Assembly (NCBI RefSeq): GCF_036038375.1
Contig: NZ_CP107935.1
Location: 7,936,001 to 8,000,000, forward strand
DNA: 64,000 bases
Direction of reading: 5' to 3'
From: Streptomyces sp. NBC_00414
Lineage (GTDB): Bacteria; Actinomycetota; Actinomycetes; Streptomycetales; Streptomycetaceae
The translations under genes and the position numbers were made by a program. Position 1 is the first letter of the stretch, and each line of letters opens with the position of its first letter. Shown here one piece after another: positions 25,172-33,068 of this stretch. The notes beneath the pieces are model-generated. The model saw nothing but the letters and a program-made list of their open reading frames with translations. It had not been told where the DNA came from and made no database searches.

Positions 25172-26251
25172 ATGACGCCACCGAACGGCCGGGGGCTTCT
25201 GCACCTGGCCGCAGCCGTCGATCAGGAGGCGGCCCACGACGTCTCGGCCCACGTCGAGCTGGCGCGGCTCGCGGAGAGCGGCGGATTCGACTTCGTGACC
25301 CTGGGCGACACCTTCGCGCGGTCCGGGTTCGACGCGCTCGCCGTGCTGGCGCGGGTCGCGCCCGCCACGACTCGTGTCGGTCTGGTGCCGACCGTCACCA
25401 CCACACACACCGAGCCGTTCCACGTCCAGGCAGCCGTGGCGACCCTCGACTGGGTCAGCCGCGGCCGGGCCGGCTGGTGTATCGACGTGTCGACCACCGA
25501 GGGCGAGGCCCGCCTCTTCGGTCGTCGGCACGCGGCCCCGGTCGACGCGCTGTGGCACGAGGCGGGACAGGTCGCCGACGTCGCCGCCCGGCTGTGGGAC
25601 AGCCGGGGGAGCGACGCCAGGACACGCGACGAGGCGACCGGCCGCTTCACCGGCCACGACGGACTGCACCCTGTCGACTTCGAGGGCGACACCTTCTCCG
25701 TACGCGGCCCGTCGGCCGTGCCGCGCCCTCCGCAGGGGCACCCGGTGCGGGTCGTCGACGCCACGGACCGGCACGCCCGCACGACCGCGGCCCGGTATGC
25801 GGACGTGGCACTGGTCCAGGGCACGAACCCGGCACAAGTCGGCGCGATACGGGCCGAGTTGCAGGCCTCCGCGCTCGCCCACGGCCGTGACCCCGACGAG
25901 TTGCGTGTCCTCGCCGCCCTCACCGTCGACCTCGGTGACGGCGAGCGCGCGGCCGAGCCGGGCCACGGCGGGGGAGGCCCCCGGCAGACCGCGCAGGGCC
26001 CGCTGTACCGCGGCGGCCCCGTCGACCTCGCCGAACTGATCGCCGCCTGGCACGGGACCGGTGCCGCCGACGGCTTCCACCTCACCCCCGTCGAGCCCCG
26101 CCGAGACCTGGAACGCCTGGTCAACGGCACGGCCGCGCTGCTCCAGCACCGCGGGCTCTTCCGCACCTTCTATCCGGGCAGCACACTCCGCGAGCACCTG
26201 GGGCTGGGCCGGCCCGCCAACCGGTACGCCGTGACAGGGGGAACGTCATGA
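25172..26251 (+). CDS. LLM-class (luciferase-like) flavin monooxygenase
   Basis: The 359-residue product is a luciferase-like TIM-barrel monooxygenase that uses reduced FMN. Recognisable parts are HVELARLAESGGFDFVTLGD at the first strand/helix, GLVPTVTTTHTEPFHVQAAV and LDWVSRGRAGWCIDVSTTEG, the usual phosphate/flavin region. Such enzymes cleave C-S or C-N bonds or oxidise small organosulfur compounds. ATG 25172 follows GGAAAGG. It overlaps the next monooxygenase gene by four bases, and both end in a similar tail (LFRTFYPGSTLREHLGL here, LFRTEYTGTTLRSHLGL there), so they are paralogs from an old duplication. It corresponds in context to YtmO of the Bacillus Ytm cluster. Confidence 0.82.
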   Translation: MTPPNGRGLLHLAAAVDQEAAHDVSAHVELARLAESGGFDFVTLGDTFARSGFDALAVLARVAPATTRVGLVPTVTTTHTEPFHVQAAVATLDWVSRGRAGWCIDVSTTEGEARLFGRRHAAPVDALWHEAGQVADVAARLWDSRGSDARTRDEATGRFTGHDGLHPVDFEGDTFSVRGPSAVPRPPQGHPVRVVDATDRHARTTAARYADVALVQGTNPAQVGAIRAELQASALAHGRDPDELRVLAALTVDLGDGERAAEPGHGGGGPRQTAQGPLYRGGPVDLAELIAAWHGTGAADGFHLTPVEPRRDLERLVNGTAALLQHRGLFRTFYPGSTLREHLGLGRPANRYAVTGGTS

Positions 26252-27435
26252 CCGTACCCACGCCTGCCGGACGGTCCTCGCGCGAGCCCTCCCAGGAGTC
26301 CTTTCGCGAACAGGTGCACCTCGCCGCGCGCTTTCCCGACGCCGACGGCACCACCGTCCGGGCCGACCCGCGGTCGCGGTCCCGGACCGGCCTCGCGTCC
26401 TTCGAACGTCTCGCGCACACCGCCGAGCGCGGTCTGTTCGACTTCCTCCTTCTGCCCGAGGGGGCGCGTCTGCCCGAGCCCGTCACCGTGCTGAACGCGC
26501 TCGCCGCCGTCACCGAGCGGCTCGGGCTCGCCGCCACGGTCGACACGACCTTCAACGAGCCGTTCGAACTGGCCCGGCGGCTCGCCACGTTGGACCACGT
26601 GAGCGCCGGACGCGCCGCCTGGAACGTGGCGGTCTCCGACGCCTCCCTCGCCGGGGAGAACTTCCGGCGCGGCGACCGTCCCGACCACGGTGACCGGGGT
26701 GACCGCCCGGACCGGGGCGGTCTCGCGCACTCCCGACTCCGCCCGACCGGCGGGACCGAGACCCCGCTCGCCCGCGCCGCCGAATTCGTCCAGGTGTCAC
26801 GGGAGTTGTGGGACTCCTGGACGCCGGACGGCATCGCGCGCCCCTTCGCGCACCGCGGCCGGCACTTCGACATCGCGGGCGAGTTCACCGTGCCGCGCTC
26901 CCCGCAGGGACACCCCGTCGTCATCCGGGCCGGCGACTCCTCTGAGGGACGGGAGTTCGCCGCGTCCACCGCAGAGGTGATCTTCACGCGGCACGGGACC
27001 CTGGAGGCGGGCCGTGAGTTCTACGCCGATGTGAAGGGCCGCCTCGCCGGGTACGGCCGTGACCACGAGGATCTGAAGATCATGCCCGAGGTCGCCTTCG
27101 TGCTCGGCGACACGGCCGCCGAGGCGCGGGAGAGGGCCGCCGAGATCCGGCGGACGCAGGAGGACCCGCCGAGCGGCCCGACCGCGAACGAGGAGCCCGG
27201 CCGGCGGTCCTTCGTCGGCACACCGGAGTCGGTCGCCGCCGAGATCGACGAGTCGGTACGGACCGGCGCGGCCGACGGTTTCCTCCTCGTACCGCATCCG
27301 ACACCGGGCGGCCTCGACGAGTTCGTGGACCGGGTCGTGCCACTGCTCCAGGAGCGTGGCCTGTTCCGGACGGAATACACCGGCACGACGCTGCGCTCAC
27401 ACCTCGGGCTGCAGGAGCCCGTATGGAAGGGTTGA
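26248..27435 (+). CDS. NtaA/DmoA-type FMN-dependent monooxygenase
   Basis: The 395-residue product belongs to the NtaA/SnaA/DszA group of luciferase-like monooxygenases. It has HLAARFPDADGTTVRADPRS, AERGLFDFLLLPEGARLPEP, a Thr-Phe-x-Glu-Pro-Phe stretch (VDTTFNEPFELARRLATLDH) and GRAAWNVAVSDASLAGENF, all typical of the family, followed by FEGDTF-like HRGRHFDIAGEFTVPRSPQG. These enzymes oxidatively cleave chelators, sulfones or S-substituted cysteines with FMNH2 from a partner reductase. The start overlaps the previous gene (ATGA). A His-rich insertion DHGDRGDRPDRGG (around residue 150) is unusual. It corresponds by context to YtnJ/YxeK. Confidence 0.82.
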   Translation: MTVPTPAGRSSREPSQESFREQVHLAARFPDADGTTVRADPRSRSRTGLASFERLAHTAERGLFDFLLLPEGARLPEPVTVLNALAAVTERLGLAATVDTTFNEPFELARRLATLDHVSAGRAAWNVAVSDASLAGENFRRGDRPDHGDRGDRPDRGGLAHSRLRPTGGTETPLARAAEFVQVSRELWDSWTPDGIARPFAHRGRHFDIAGEFTVPRSPQGHPVVIRAGDSSEGREFAASTAEVIFTRHGTLEAGREFYADVKGRLAGYGRDHEDLKIMPEVAFVLGDTAAEARERAAEIRRTQEDPPSGPTANEEPGRRSFVGTPESVAAEIDESVRTGAADGFLLVPHPTPGGLDEFVDRVVPLLQERGLFRTEYTGTTLRSHLGLQEPVWKG

Positions 27436-27439
27436 TCAC

Positions 27440-28225
27440 ATGACGACGGACGCGTCCGAGGCCTGGAAGCACTGGCACCAACAGCGCACCGACACGGTCT
27501 CCGCGCCCTACGGCCCCTTGGCACTCACCGGCACGCACTGGATCGAAGATCATCCGGAGGGGCGACTTCCGGACATGCCCGGCCGGTGGGCCCTCGACGG
27601 CGACGCGGTACTGCTGACGGCCGAGGAGGCCGACGGCGTTCTCGTGGACGGACGGCCCCTGACCGGCGAGGTCAGGCTGTCGGCCGACCTCGGTCCGGTG
27701 GGCGACGCCCGGGTCGCGTACGGCGAGCGCCGGTTCGTCGTCCTCGTCCGCGAGGGCCTCTGGGGCGTACGCGACTTCGACCCGGCCTCCCCGGCCCGGC
27801 AGGCGTTCCGTGGCATCGTGGCCACTCCGTACGACCCGCGCCGGTCGGTGCCGGGGCGCTTCACGCCGTACGGGGAGAACCGGACCGTGCGCGTCGGGAA
27901 CGCGGACGGGCGGGAGCGGGGGCTCGGGCTCGACGGTGAACTCGCCTTCGTGCTGGACGGCCACGAGTCGACGCTGCAGGTGACGGTCCAGGAGGACGGC
28001 TCGCTGTGGGCCGTTTTCGCCGATGCGACCAGCGGACACGGCAGTTACCGCTTCCGGTTCCTGCGACCGGCGGCGCCCGACGCGCAGGGGCGCACGACGG
28101 TCGACTTCAACCGGGCTCTGCTTCCGCCGTGCGCATTCGCGGACCACTTCATCTGCCCATTCCCGCCACCGGGGAATACCCTGGGCGCGGAGATTGCGGC
28201 CGGAGAGCGCGATCTGCTCCGGTAA
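27440..28225 (+). CDS. DUF1684 protein
   Basis: The 261-residue product carries the DUF1684 fold: EAWKHWHQQRTDTVSAPYGP, LTGTHWIEDH, then beta strands and the conserved end VDFNRALLPPCAFADHFICP with FPPPGN. DUF1684 proteins are all-beta and of unknown function; some are found near amidases and sulfur or peptide enzymes. It begins five bases after the monooxygenase stop and is surely co-transcribed with both monooxygenases. It has no signal peptide. A role as hydrolase or scaffold in handling the imported compound is a guess. Confidence 0.75.
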   Translation: MTTDASEAWKHWHQQRTDTVSAPYGPLALTGTHWIEDHPEGRLPDMPGRWALDGDAVLLTAEEADGVLVDGRPLTGEVRLSADLGPVGDARVAYGERRFVVLVREGLWGVRDFDPASPARQAFRGIVATPYDPRRSVPGRFTPYGENRTVRVGNADGRERGLGLDGELAFVLDGHESTLQVTVQEDGSLWAVFADATSGHGSYRFRFLRPAAPDAQGRTTVDFNRALLPPCAFADHFICPFPPPGNTLGAEIAAGERDLLR

Positions 28226-28534
28226 CGCGTCCTGCCTGATCTGTACTGCCGTCGATCCGCACAGTCCGATCCGCACAGTCCGATCCGCACCGGCTGATCT
28301 GCACGCAACCCACACATCGGCGCCGACGAGATCAACTCCCGTGGGACATACGTAAGTTGAACGCCGCACGGCCGAAAGGCGCCCTTGCGTCCTTCGGGTG
28401 CGCGGCCAAATACTCCCCCCAGCGCCTTGTCAGGGGCACGGCGTATCCGGAATCCGGACACTCTGCCTCTGGCGTGCGCCTCACGGGCCCCGACCCCACG
28501 CGGGCCCCCGACTTCCCTTTGGAGGGAACGAACA
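28226..28534. other. Intergenic region with a 14-base tandem repeat, upstream of the SGPB-like protease
   Basis: Between 28252 and 28304 a unit close to GTCCGATCCGCACA is repeated three times, with a degenerate fourth copy. The rest (28305-28534) is the promoter/leader region of the protease gene, including the ribosome site GGAGGG at 28521. A short frame is open into this region but lacks support. Confidence 0.5.
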
Positions 28535-29440
28535 GTGAGGACCAAGCGCACCACCCCCCGTAGTGGCATAGCGAGACGGACCCGGCTGATCGCCGTTACC
28601 ACCGGACTCGTGGCCGCGGCCGCGTTCACCGTCCCCGCGGCGAACGCGAACGACGCATCGACGTTCAGCACGACTCAGCTGAAGAGCGCCAACTCCGCGG
28701 TGCTCAAGGCCGATGTGCCGGGTACCGCCTGGGCGACCGACGCGAAGACCGGCAAGGTCGTCGTCACGGTCGACAGCACCGTCTCCGAGGCGGAGATCGC
28801 GAAGATCAAGCAGGCCGCGGGCGCAAACGCCGGAGCCCTGCAGATCAAGAGCACCCCGGGAAAGATCAACAAGCTGATCAAGGGCGGCGACGCCATCTAT
28901 GCGAGTAGCTGGCGCTGTTCCCTCGGCTTCAACGTCAAGAACAGCTCGGGAGCCGACTACTTCGTGACCGCCGGTCACTGCACCGACGGTGCCGGCACCT
29001 GGTGGTCGAACTCAGGGCACACGACCACCCTCGGCTCGACGGCCGGCTCCAGTTTCCCGACCAACGACTACGGGCTGGTGCGCTACACCAACACCACGGT
29101 CGCCAAGTCGGGCACCGCCGGCAGCGTGGACATCACCAGCGCCGCCACCCCGGCCGTGGGTACCAACGTCATCCGTACCGGCTCCACCACCGGTACACGT
29201 ACCGGGCGGGTCACCGCCCTGAACGCGACCGTCAACTACGGTGGCGGCGACGTCGTCTACGGCATGATCCAGACCACGGTCTGCGCCGAGCCCGGCGACT
29301 CCGGTGGTTCGCTCTACGGCAGCAACGGTGTCGCCTACGGTCTGACCTCCGGCGGCAGCGGCAACTGCACCTCCGGCGGCACCACGTTCTTCCAGCCGGT
29401 CACCGAGGCCCTGAGCGCCTACGGCGTCAGCGTCTTCTGA
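28535..29440 (+). CDS. sprB: Streptogrisin-type serine protease, SGPB-like
   Basis: The 301-residue preproprotein is an S1E chymotrypsin-like protease. GTG 28535 follows GGAGG at nine bases. A twin-Arg-containing signal (to about residue 38) is followed by an alpha-lytic-type propeptide (39-114) and a mature domain from about Ile115 (IKGGDAIYASSWRCSLGF). The triad is His148 (TAGHC), Asp178 (NDYG) and Ser256 (GDSGGS). Long stretches such as GRVTALNATVNYGGGDVVYG and GGTTFFQPVTEALSAYGVSV match Streptomyces griseus protease B closely, so the folding-assisting pro-region and chymotrypsin-like specificity are expected. The secreted enzyme is probably nutritional. A terminator hairpin follows. Confidence 0.9.
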   Translation: MRTKRTTPRSGIARRTRLIAVTTGLVAAAAFTVPAANANDASTFSTTQLKSANSAVLKADVPGTAWATDAKTGKVVVTVDSTVSEAEIAKIKQAAGANAGALQIKSTPGKINKLIKGGDAIYASSWRCSLGFNVKNSSGADYFVTAGHCTDGAGTWWSNSGHTTTLGSTAGSSFPTNDYGLVRYTNTTVAKSGTAGSVDITSAATPAVGTNVIRTGSTTGTRTGRVTALNATVNYGGGDVVYGMIQTTVCAEPGDSGGSLYGSNGVAYGLTSGGSGNCTSGGTTFFQPVTEALSAYGVSVF

Positions 29441-29493
29441 CAGGTACGCGCCCAACGCGAGACACTCGCGGTCCGACCTGCAGCCAGCAGCAG

Positions 29494-29531
29494 ACGAGCC
29501 CCCGCACACCGTTCGCGGTGCGGGGGCTCGT
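29494..29531. terminator. Bidirectional terminator hairpin after the SGPB-like gene
   Basis: ACGAGCCCCCGCAC pairs with GTGCGGGGGCTCGT across a short loop. It lies between the + protease gene (ends 29440) and the - hydrolase gene (ends 29554) and can serve both. Confidence 0.7.
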
Positions 29532-29553
29532 CGTCCGCCGGTGCGGTGTCGGC

Positions 29554-30435
29554 TCAGCCGTCGGTCCGCGGTGTCGCGCACAGCCAGTCCAGTACGTCCG
29601 GAAGAGCCTCCAGCGCCGAGAAGTGGCCCCCCTTCGGGTCCAGTACGGGGCGGGCGCGGGGGATGTGCCGGGCCAGCCACTCGAAGTGGGTCACCGGGGC
29701 GAAGGTGTCCTCGGCGCCGTGCCACAGCAGCACCGGGCGGGTGATGCGCGCCGGGTCGAAGCCCCAGTGGCTCAGCAGCGCGAGATTGTCGTCGAGCCAG
29801 CCGTACGCCGAGGTGCGCAGCGCCTCACGGTAGCTGCGCAACAGCATGTCGCTCACGGCCGGGGCGGAGACGATCCGCCGGTCGGAGTCGGTGAGGCCGT
29901 CCCGGACCGACGCGAGGAGCTGGGCCGGGTCGGTCCGGATCTCGGCGGCCCGTGAGGCGAGCCGTTCCGCGAAGTCCACGGGGTCGGTCAGCGCCCGGGT
30001 GAACTCCTCGACGTTGGACTCCGCCATCCCCTCGAACCAGTTCAGCCCCTCGCTGGAGGGCGGCGCGAGGCTCGCCAGCGCGGCGGCCCGCCGTACCCGG
30101 GTCGGCAGCAGCGCCGCGCAGGCCAGCGCGTGCGGGGCGCCGCCCGCCCGGCCCAGCACCGCGAACCGGTCCAGTTCGAGCGCGTCGGCCAGCGCGGCCA
30201 CGTCCCGCGCCGCCTGCGCCACCCGGCGTCCGGGACCACGGTCGGAATCCCCGTACCCGGGCCGGTCGTACGCGATGAACCGCACCTCGGGGCGTGCCTC
30301 GATCATGTCGAGCGGCACCACCCCCGTCCGGCAGCCCGGTGTGCCGTGCAGCAGCACCACCGGCGTGCCATCAGGGTCGCCCCACTCCTCGAACGCCAGC
30401 CGCCGTCCGTCCCGCATCCGTATCCCGCCAGGCAC
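29554..30435 (-). CDS. Alpha/beta hydrolase-fold protein lacking the nucleophile serine
   Basis: The 293-residue product has the alpha/beta hydrolase fold: oxyanion-loop VVLLHGTPGCRTG, strand RFIAYDRPGYGDSDRG, elbow AVLGRAGGAPHALACA, acid in LWHGAEDTFAP and the final histidine in DPKGGHFSALE. At the elbow the expected Ser of G-x-S-x-G is Ala97 (codon GCG; GRAGG), so classical hydrolysis should not work. Relatives, as I recall, have GRSGG here. GTG 30435 is preceded by GGAGG at six bases; an upstream GTG at 30489 is less likely. It is divergent from the SPFH gene (90 bases). It may be a dead or repurposed fold. Confidence 0.82.
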   Translation of the reverse strand: MPGGIRMRDGRRLAFEEWGDPDGTPVVLLHGTPGCRTGVVPLDMIEARPEVRFIAYDRPGYGDSDRGPGRRVAQAARDVAALADALELDRFAVLGRAGGAPHALACAALLPTRVRRAAALASLAPPSSEGLNWFEGMAESNVEEFTRALTDPVDFAERLASRAAEIRTDPAQLLASVRDGLTDSDRRIVSAPAVSDMLLRSYREALRTSAYGWLDDNLALLSHWGFDPARITRPVLLWHGAEDTFAPVTHFEWLARHIPRARPVLDPKGGHFSALEALPDVLDWLCATPRTDG

Positions 30436-30524
30436 CTCTGTCCTCCATCTCCCCTTCGCCCGCGCGCCGGAGTTACCGTCGAAGTACACACCTTTTGCGC
30501 CCGTTACGGACCCTGGGGGTCGTC

Positions 30525-31553
30525 ATGGTCGAGGAGCTGGTGACGGCGGGAGTGGCACTCGCGTCCGTCGGAACGGTGTACGTGATGGCCGCGGCCCGAG
30601 TCGTCAAACAATACGAGCGCGGGGTGGTGCTCCGGCTCGGAAAACTGCGATCCGGGGTGCGCAGTCCGGGCTTCACCATGATCATGCCCTTCGTGGACCG
30701 GCTCCAGAAGGTCAATATGCAGATCGTGACGATGCCGGTGCCCGCACAGGAGGGGATCACCCGGGACAACGTCACGGTCAGGGTGGACGCCGTCGTCTAC
30801 TTCAAGGTGGTGTCCGCCGCCGACGCGGTCATCAAGGTCGAGGACTACCGGTTCGCGGTCTCGCAGATGGCGCAGACGTCGTTGCGTTCGATCATCGGCA
30901 AGAGCGAGCTGGACGATCTGCTCTCCAACCGCGAGAAGCTGAACCAGGGCCTGGAGCTGATGATCGACAGTCCGGCCGTGGAGTGGGGCGTCTCCATCGA
31001 CCGGGTCGAGATCAAGGACGTGTCGCTGCCGGAGACGATGAAGCGGTCCATGGCGCGCCAGGCGGAGGCCGACCGTGAGCGGCGGGCCCGGGTCATCAAC
31101 GCGGACGCCGAACTGCAGGCATCCAAGAAGCTCGCGGAGGCCGCCGGAGTGATGTCGGAGCAGCCCGCCGCGCTCCAACTGCGGCTGCTGCAGACCGTGG
31201 TGGCGGTCGCGGCCGAGAAGAACTCCACGCTCGTACTGCCCTTCCCCGTCGAGCTGCTGCGGTTCCTTGAGCGGGCCCAGCCGGCCCAGCCGGCGCATCC
31301 GGCAGCGCCCCGCGCCCACGCGCGGCGGGTGCCGGCGGAGCAGGTGCCGGGGGCCGAGGAGCCGCAGGCGCTGCCCGAATCCCAGCCGTCCCCGGACGGG
31401 TCCTCGGCCCGGCCGCCGGTTCGGTCCCAGGAGCTGCCGGCTCAGGCGCTGCAGTTGCTGACCCAGTGGCAGCAATCGGCGCAGGAGCAACTCCCGCCCG
31501 TCGAGACGCCACTGGATCCGGACTTCGGAGGGTCGAAAACCGGACAGGACTAG
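30525..31553 (+). CDS. SPFH/stomatin-family (slipin) membrane protein
   Basis: The 342-residue product is a stomatin-like protein. It starts with a short N-terminal membrane segment (ELVTAGVALASVGTVYVMAA) and an SPFH/band-7 domain: YERGVVLRLGKLRSGVRSPG, RDNVTVRVDAVVYFKV, then the helical DRVEIKDVSLPETMKRSMAR with ADRERRARVINADAELQASK. The C terminus from about residue 260 is Pro/Ala/Gln-rich and of low complexity. Slipins oligomerise into membrane rings and often pair with an NfeD protease partner, but none is adjacent here. It probably organises membrane microdomains. Confidence 0.85.
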   Translation: MVEELVTAGVALASVGTVYVMAAARVVKQYERGVVLRLGKLRSGVRSPGFTMIMPFVDRLQKVNMQIVTMPVPAQEGITRDNVTVRVDAVVYFKVVSAADAVIKVEDYRFAVSQMAQTSLRSIIGKSELDDLLSNREKLNQGLELMIDSPAVEWGVSIDRVEIKDVSLPETMKRSMARQAEADRERRARVINADAELQASKKLAEAAGVMSEQPAALQLRLLQTVVAVAAEKNSTLVLPFPVELLRFLERAQPAQPAHPAAPRAHARRVPAEQVPGAEEPQALPESQPSPDGSSARPPVRSQELPAQALQLLTQWQQSAQEQLPPVETPLDPDFGGSKTGQD

Positions 31554-31722
31554 ACCTCACAGAGGGGCGTTAGTTACTCGCTCGTAGTATTTGCAATGGG
31601 GATCGACGTGGTGTGACAGCGCTCTTGTCAACGCGCGTCAACCGTGCGGGGGCGTACGTCGGTTGTGGTGCGCGCGTCCTGAAGTCGACCTTGTGTGCTC
31701 CCGTACGGCCTCGGAATAGTGG

Positions 31723-31755
31723 GCTGCGTCCGTTGGCATGGACGCGGCTTTTTTT
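31723..31755 (+). terminator. Intrinsic terminator upstream of the SGPD-like gene
   Basis: A nine-pair stem (31723-31731 with 31740-31748, one G-T pair, core GCGTCC/GGACGC) with loop GTTGGCAT is followed directly by seven T residues (31749-31755). This is a textbook Rho-independent signal, rare in Streptomyces. It lies 170 bases after the SPFH stop and 85 bases before the protease start, so it could end the former or attenuate the latter. Confidence 0.6.
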
Positions 31756-31839
31756 ATGAGTCGTCACCATTGCCACACCCTTTTCGGTCGCGATGGTCCC
31801 CACTACCGCCGCGTCCGACCCCCCACAGGAGGACACAAG

Positions 31840-32922
31840 TTGAAGCACCGACGCATACCCAGGCGGCGGGCCGTCGCGGTCGGCGCGGGCATCGCCGCGC
31901 TCGTCGCGGGCGGAGTCACCCTGCAGAGCGCGAACGCGAGTGAGAACACGCCCGCTCCCGGCGTGAAGACCCTCTCGGTCACGGCGGCCGGAAAGCTCGC
32001 CTCGACGCTCGGCCAGGACCTCGGCACCGACGCGGCGGGAACGTACTACGACGCAAAGGCCAGGAGCCTCGTCGTGAACGTGCTCGACCGGGCCGCGGCC
32101 GAGACCGTCGAGGCGGCCGGCGCCAAGGCCAGAATCGTCGAGAACTCCCTCGCCGAACTGAAGAGCGCCCGTACGACGCTGAAGCAGGACGCGACCATCC
32201 CCGGCACCTCGTGGGCACTCGACCCCGCGACCAACAAGGTCGTCGTCACCGCGGACCGTACGGTCACCGGCGCCGAACTGGCCAAGCTGACCAAGGTCGT
32301 CGACGGGCTCGACGGCACGACCGAACTCAAGCGGACGAAGGGGGAGTTCAAGACCTTCGTCGCCGGCGGTGACGCCATCACCGGCAGCGGCGGCCGCTGC
32401 TCGCTCGGCTTCAACGTGGTCAAGGGCGGCGAGCCGTTCTTCCTCACCGCCGGGCACTGCACCGAGGGGATCACCACCTGGTCGGACTCCTCCGGCACCG
32501 AGATCGGCGAGAACGCGGACTCCAGCTTCCCCGACAACGACTACGGCCTGGTGAAGTACACCGCGGACGTGGCCCACCCGAGCGAGGTGAACCTCTACAA
32601 CGGTTCCGCTCAGCAGATCTCGGGTGCCGCGGAGGCCACCGTCGGGATGCAGGTCACCCGGAGCGGGTCCACGACCCAGGTCCACGACGGGTCGGTGACC
32701 GGTCTCGACGCCACCGTGAACTACGGCAGCGGGGACATCGTCAACGGGCTCATCCAGACCGATGTCTGCGCGGAGCCGGGGGACAGCGGTGGGTCGCTGT
32801 TCTCGGGGAGCAGCGCGGTCGGACTCACGTCGGGTGGCAGTGGTGACTGCACTTCTGGTGGGGAGACGTTCTTCCAGCCGGTGACCGAGGCACTGTCTGC
32901 GACCGGTACGCAGATCGGCTGA
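31840..32922 (+). CDS. sprD: Streptogrisin D-type serine protease
   Basis: The 360-residue preproprotease starts with TTG, seven bases after a full AGGAGG (31827-31832). A signal with a long Arg-rich n-region (KHRRIPRRR) leads to a long alpha-lytic propeptide (about 35-173) and a mature S1E domain from near Val174. The triad is His206 (TAGHC), Asp234 (NDYG) and Ser316 (GDSGGS). HPSEVNLYNGSAQQISG and GDIVNGLIQTDVCAEPGDSG resemble streptogrisin D, which forms dimers. It lies 2.4 kb from the SGPB-like gene and is a paralog. An intrinsic terminator sits in its leader. Confidence 0.9.
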   Translation: MKHRRIPRRRAVAVGAGIAALVAGGVTLQSANASENTPAPGVKTLSVTAAGKLASTLGQDLGTDAAGTYYDAKARSLVVNVLDRAAAETVEAAGAKARIVENSLAELKSARTTLKQDATIPGTSWALDPATNKVVVTADRTVTGAELAKLTKVVDGLDGTTELKRTKGEFKTFVAGGDAITGSGGRCSLGFNVVKGGEPFFLTAGHCTEGITTWSDSSGTEIGENADSSFPDNDYGLVKYTADVAHPSEVNLYNGSAQQISGAAEATVGMQVTRSGSTTQVHDGSVTGLDATVNYGSGDIVNGLIQTDVCAEPGDSGGSLFSGSSAVGLTSGGSGDCTSGGETFFQPVTEALSATGTQIG

Positions 32923-32946
32923 CGGCTTCGCCGTCTTGCCGAGTAC

Positions 32947-32991
32947 GCGCGAGCCCCGTTCCCACCGGCCTGGTGGGGGCGGGGCTCGCGC
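32947..32991. terminator. Bidirectional terminator after sprD
   Basis: GCGCGAGCCCCGTTCCCACC pairs with GGTGGGGGCGGGGCTCGCGC (two G-T pairs) across the loop GGCCT. It is between the convergent sprD gene and the membrane protein gene ending at 33069. Confidence 0.65.
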
Positions 32992-33068
32992 GTTGTTCGG
33001 AGGGTGCGGGTCCGCTGCGGCTGGGCGCGCGGTTCCCCGCGCCCCTTGGCGCCGCTTCGCGTGCGCCC

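Noticed and set aside
28253..28304. 14-base repeats upstream of sprB as an iteron-type origin or regulator site
   Set aside because: Too few copies and too degenerate; no replication gene nearby.
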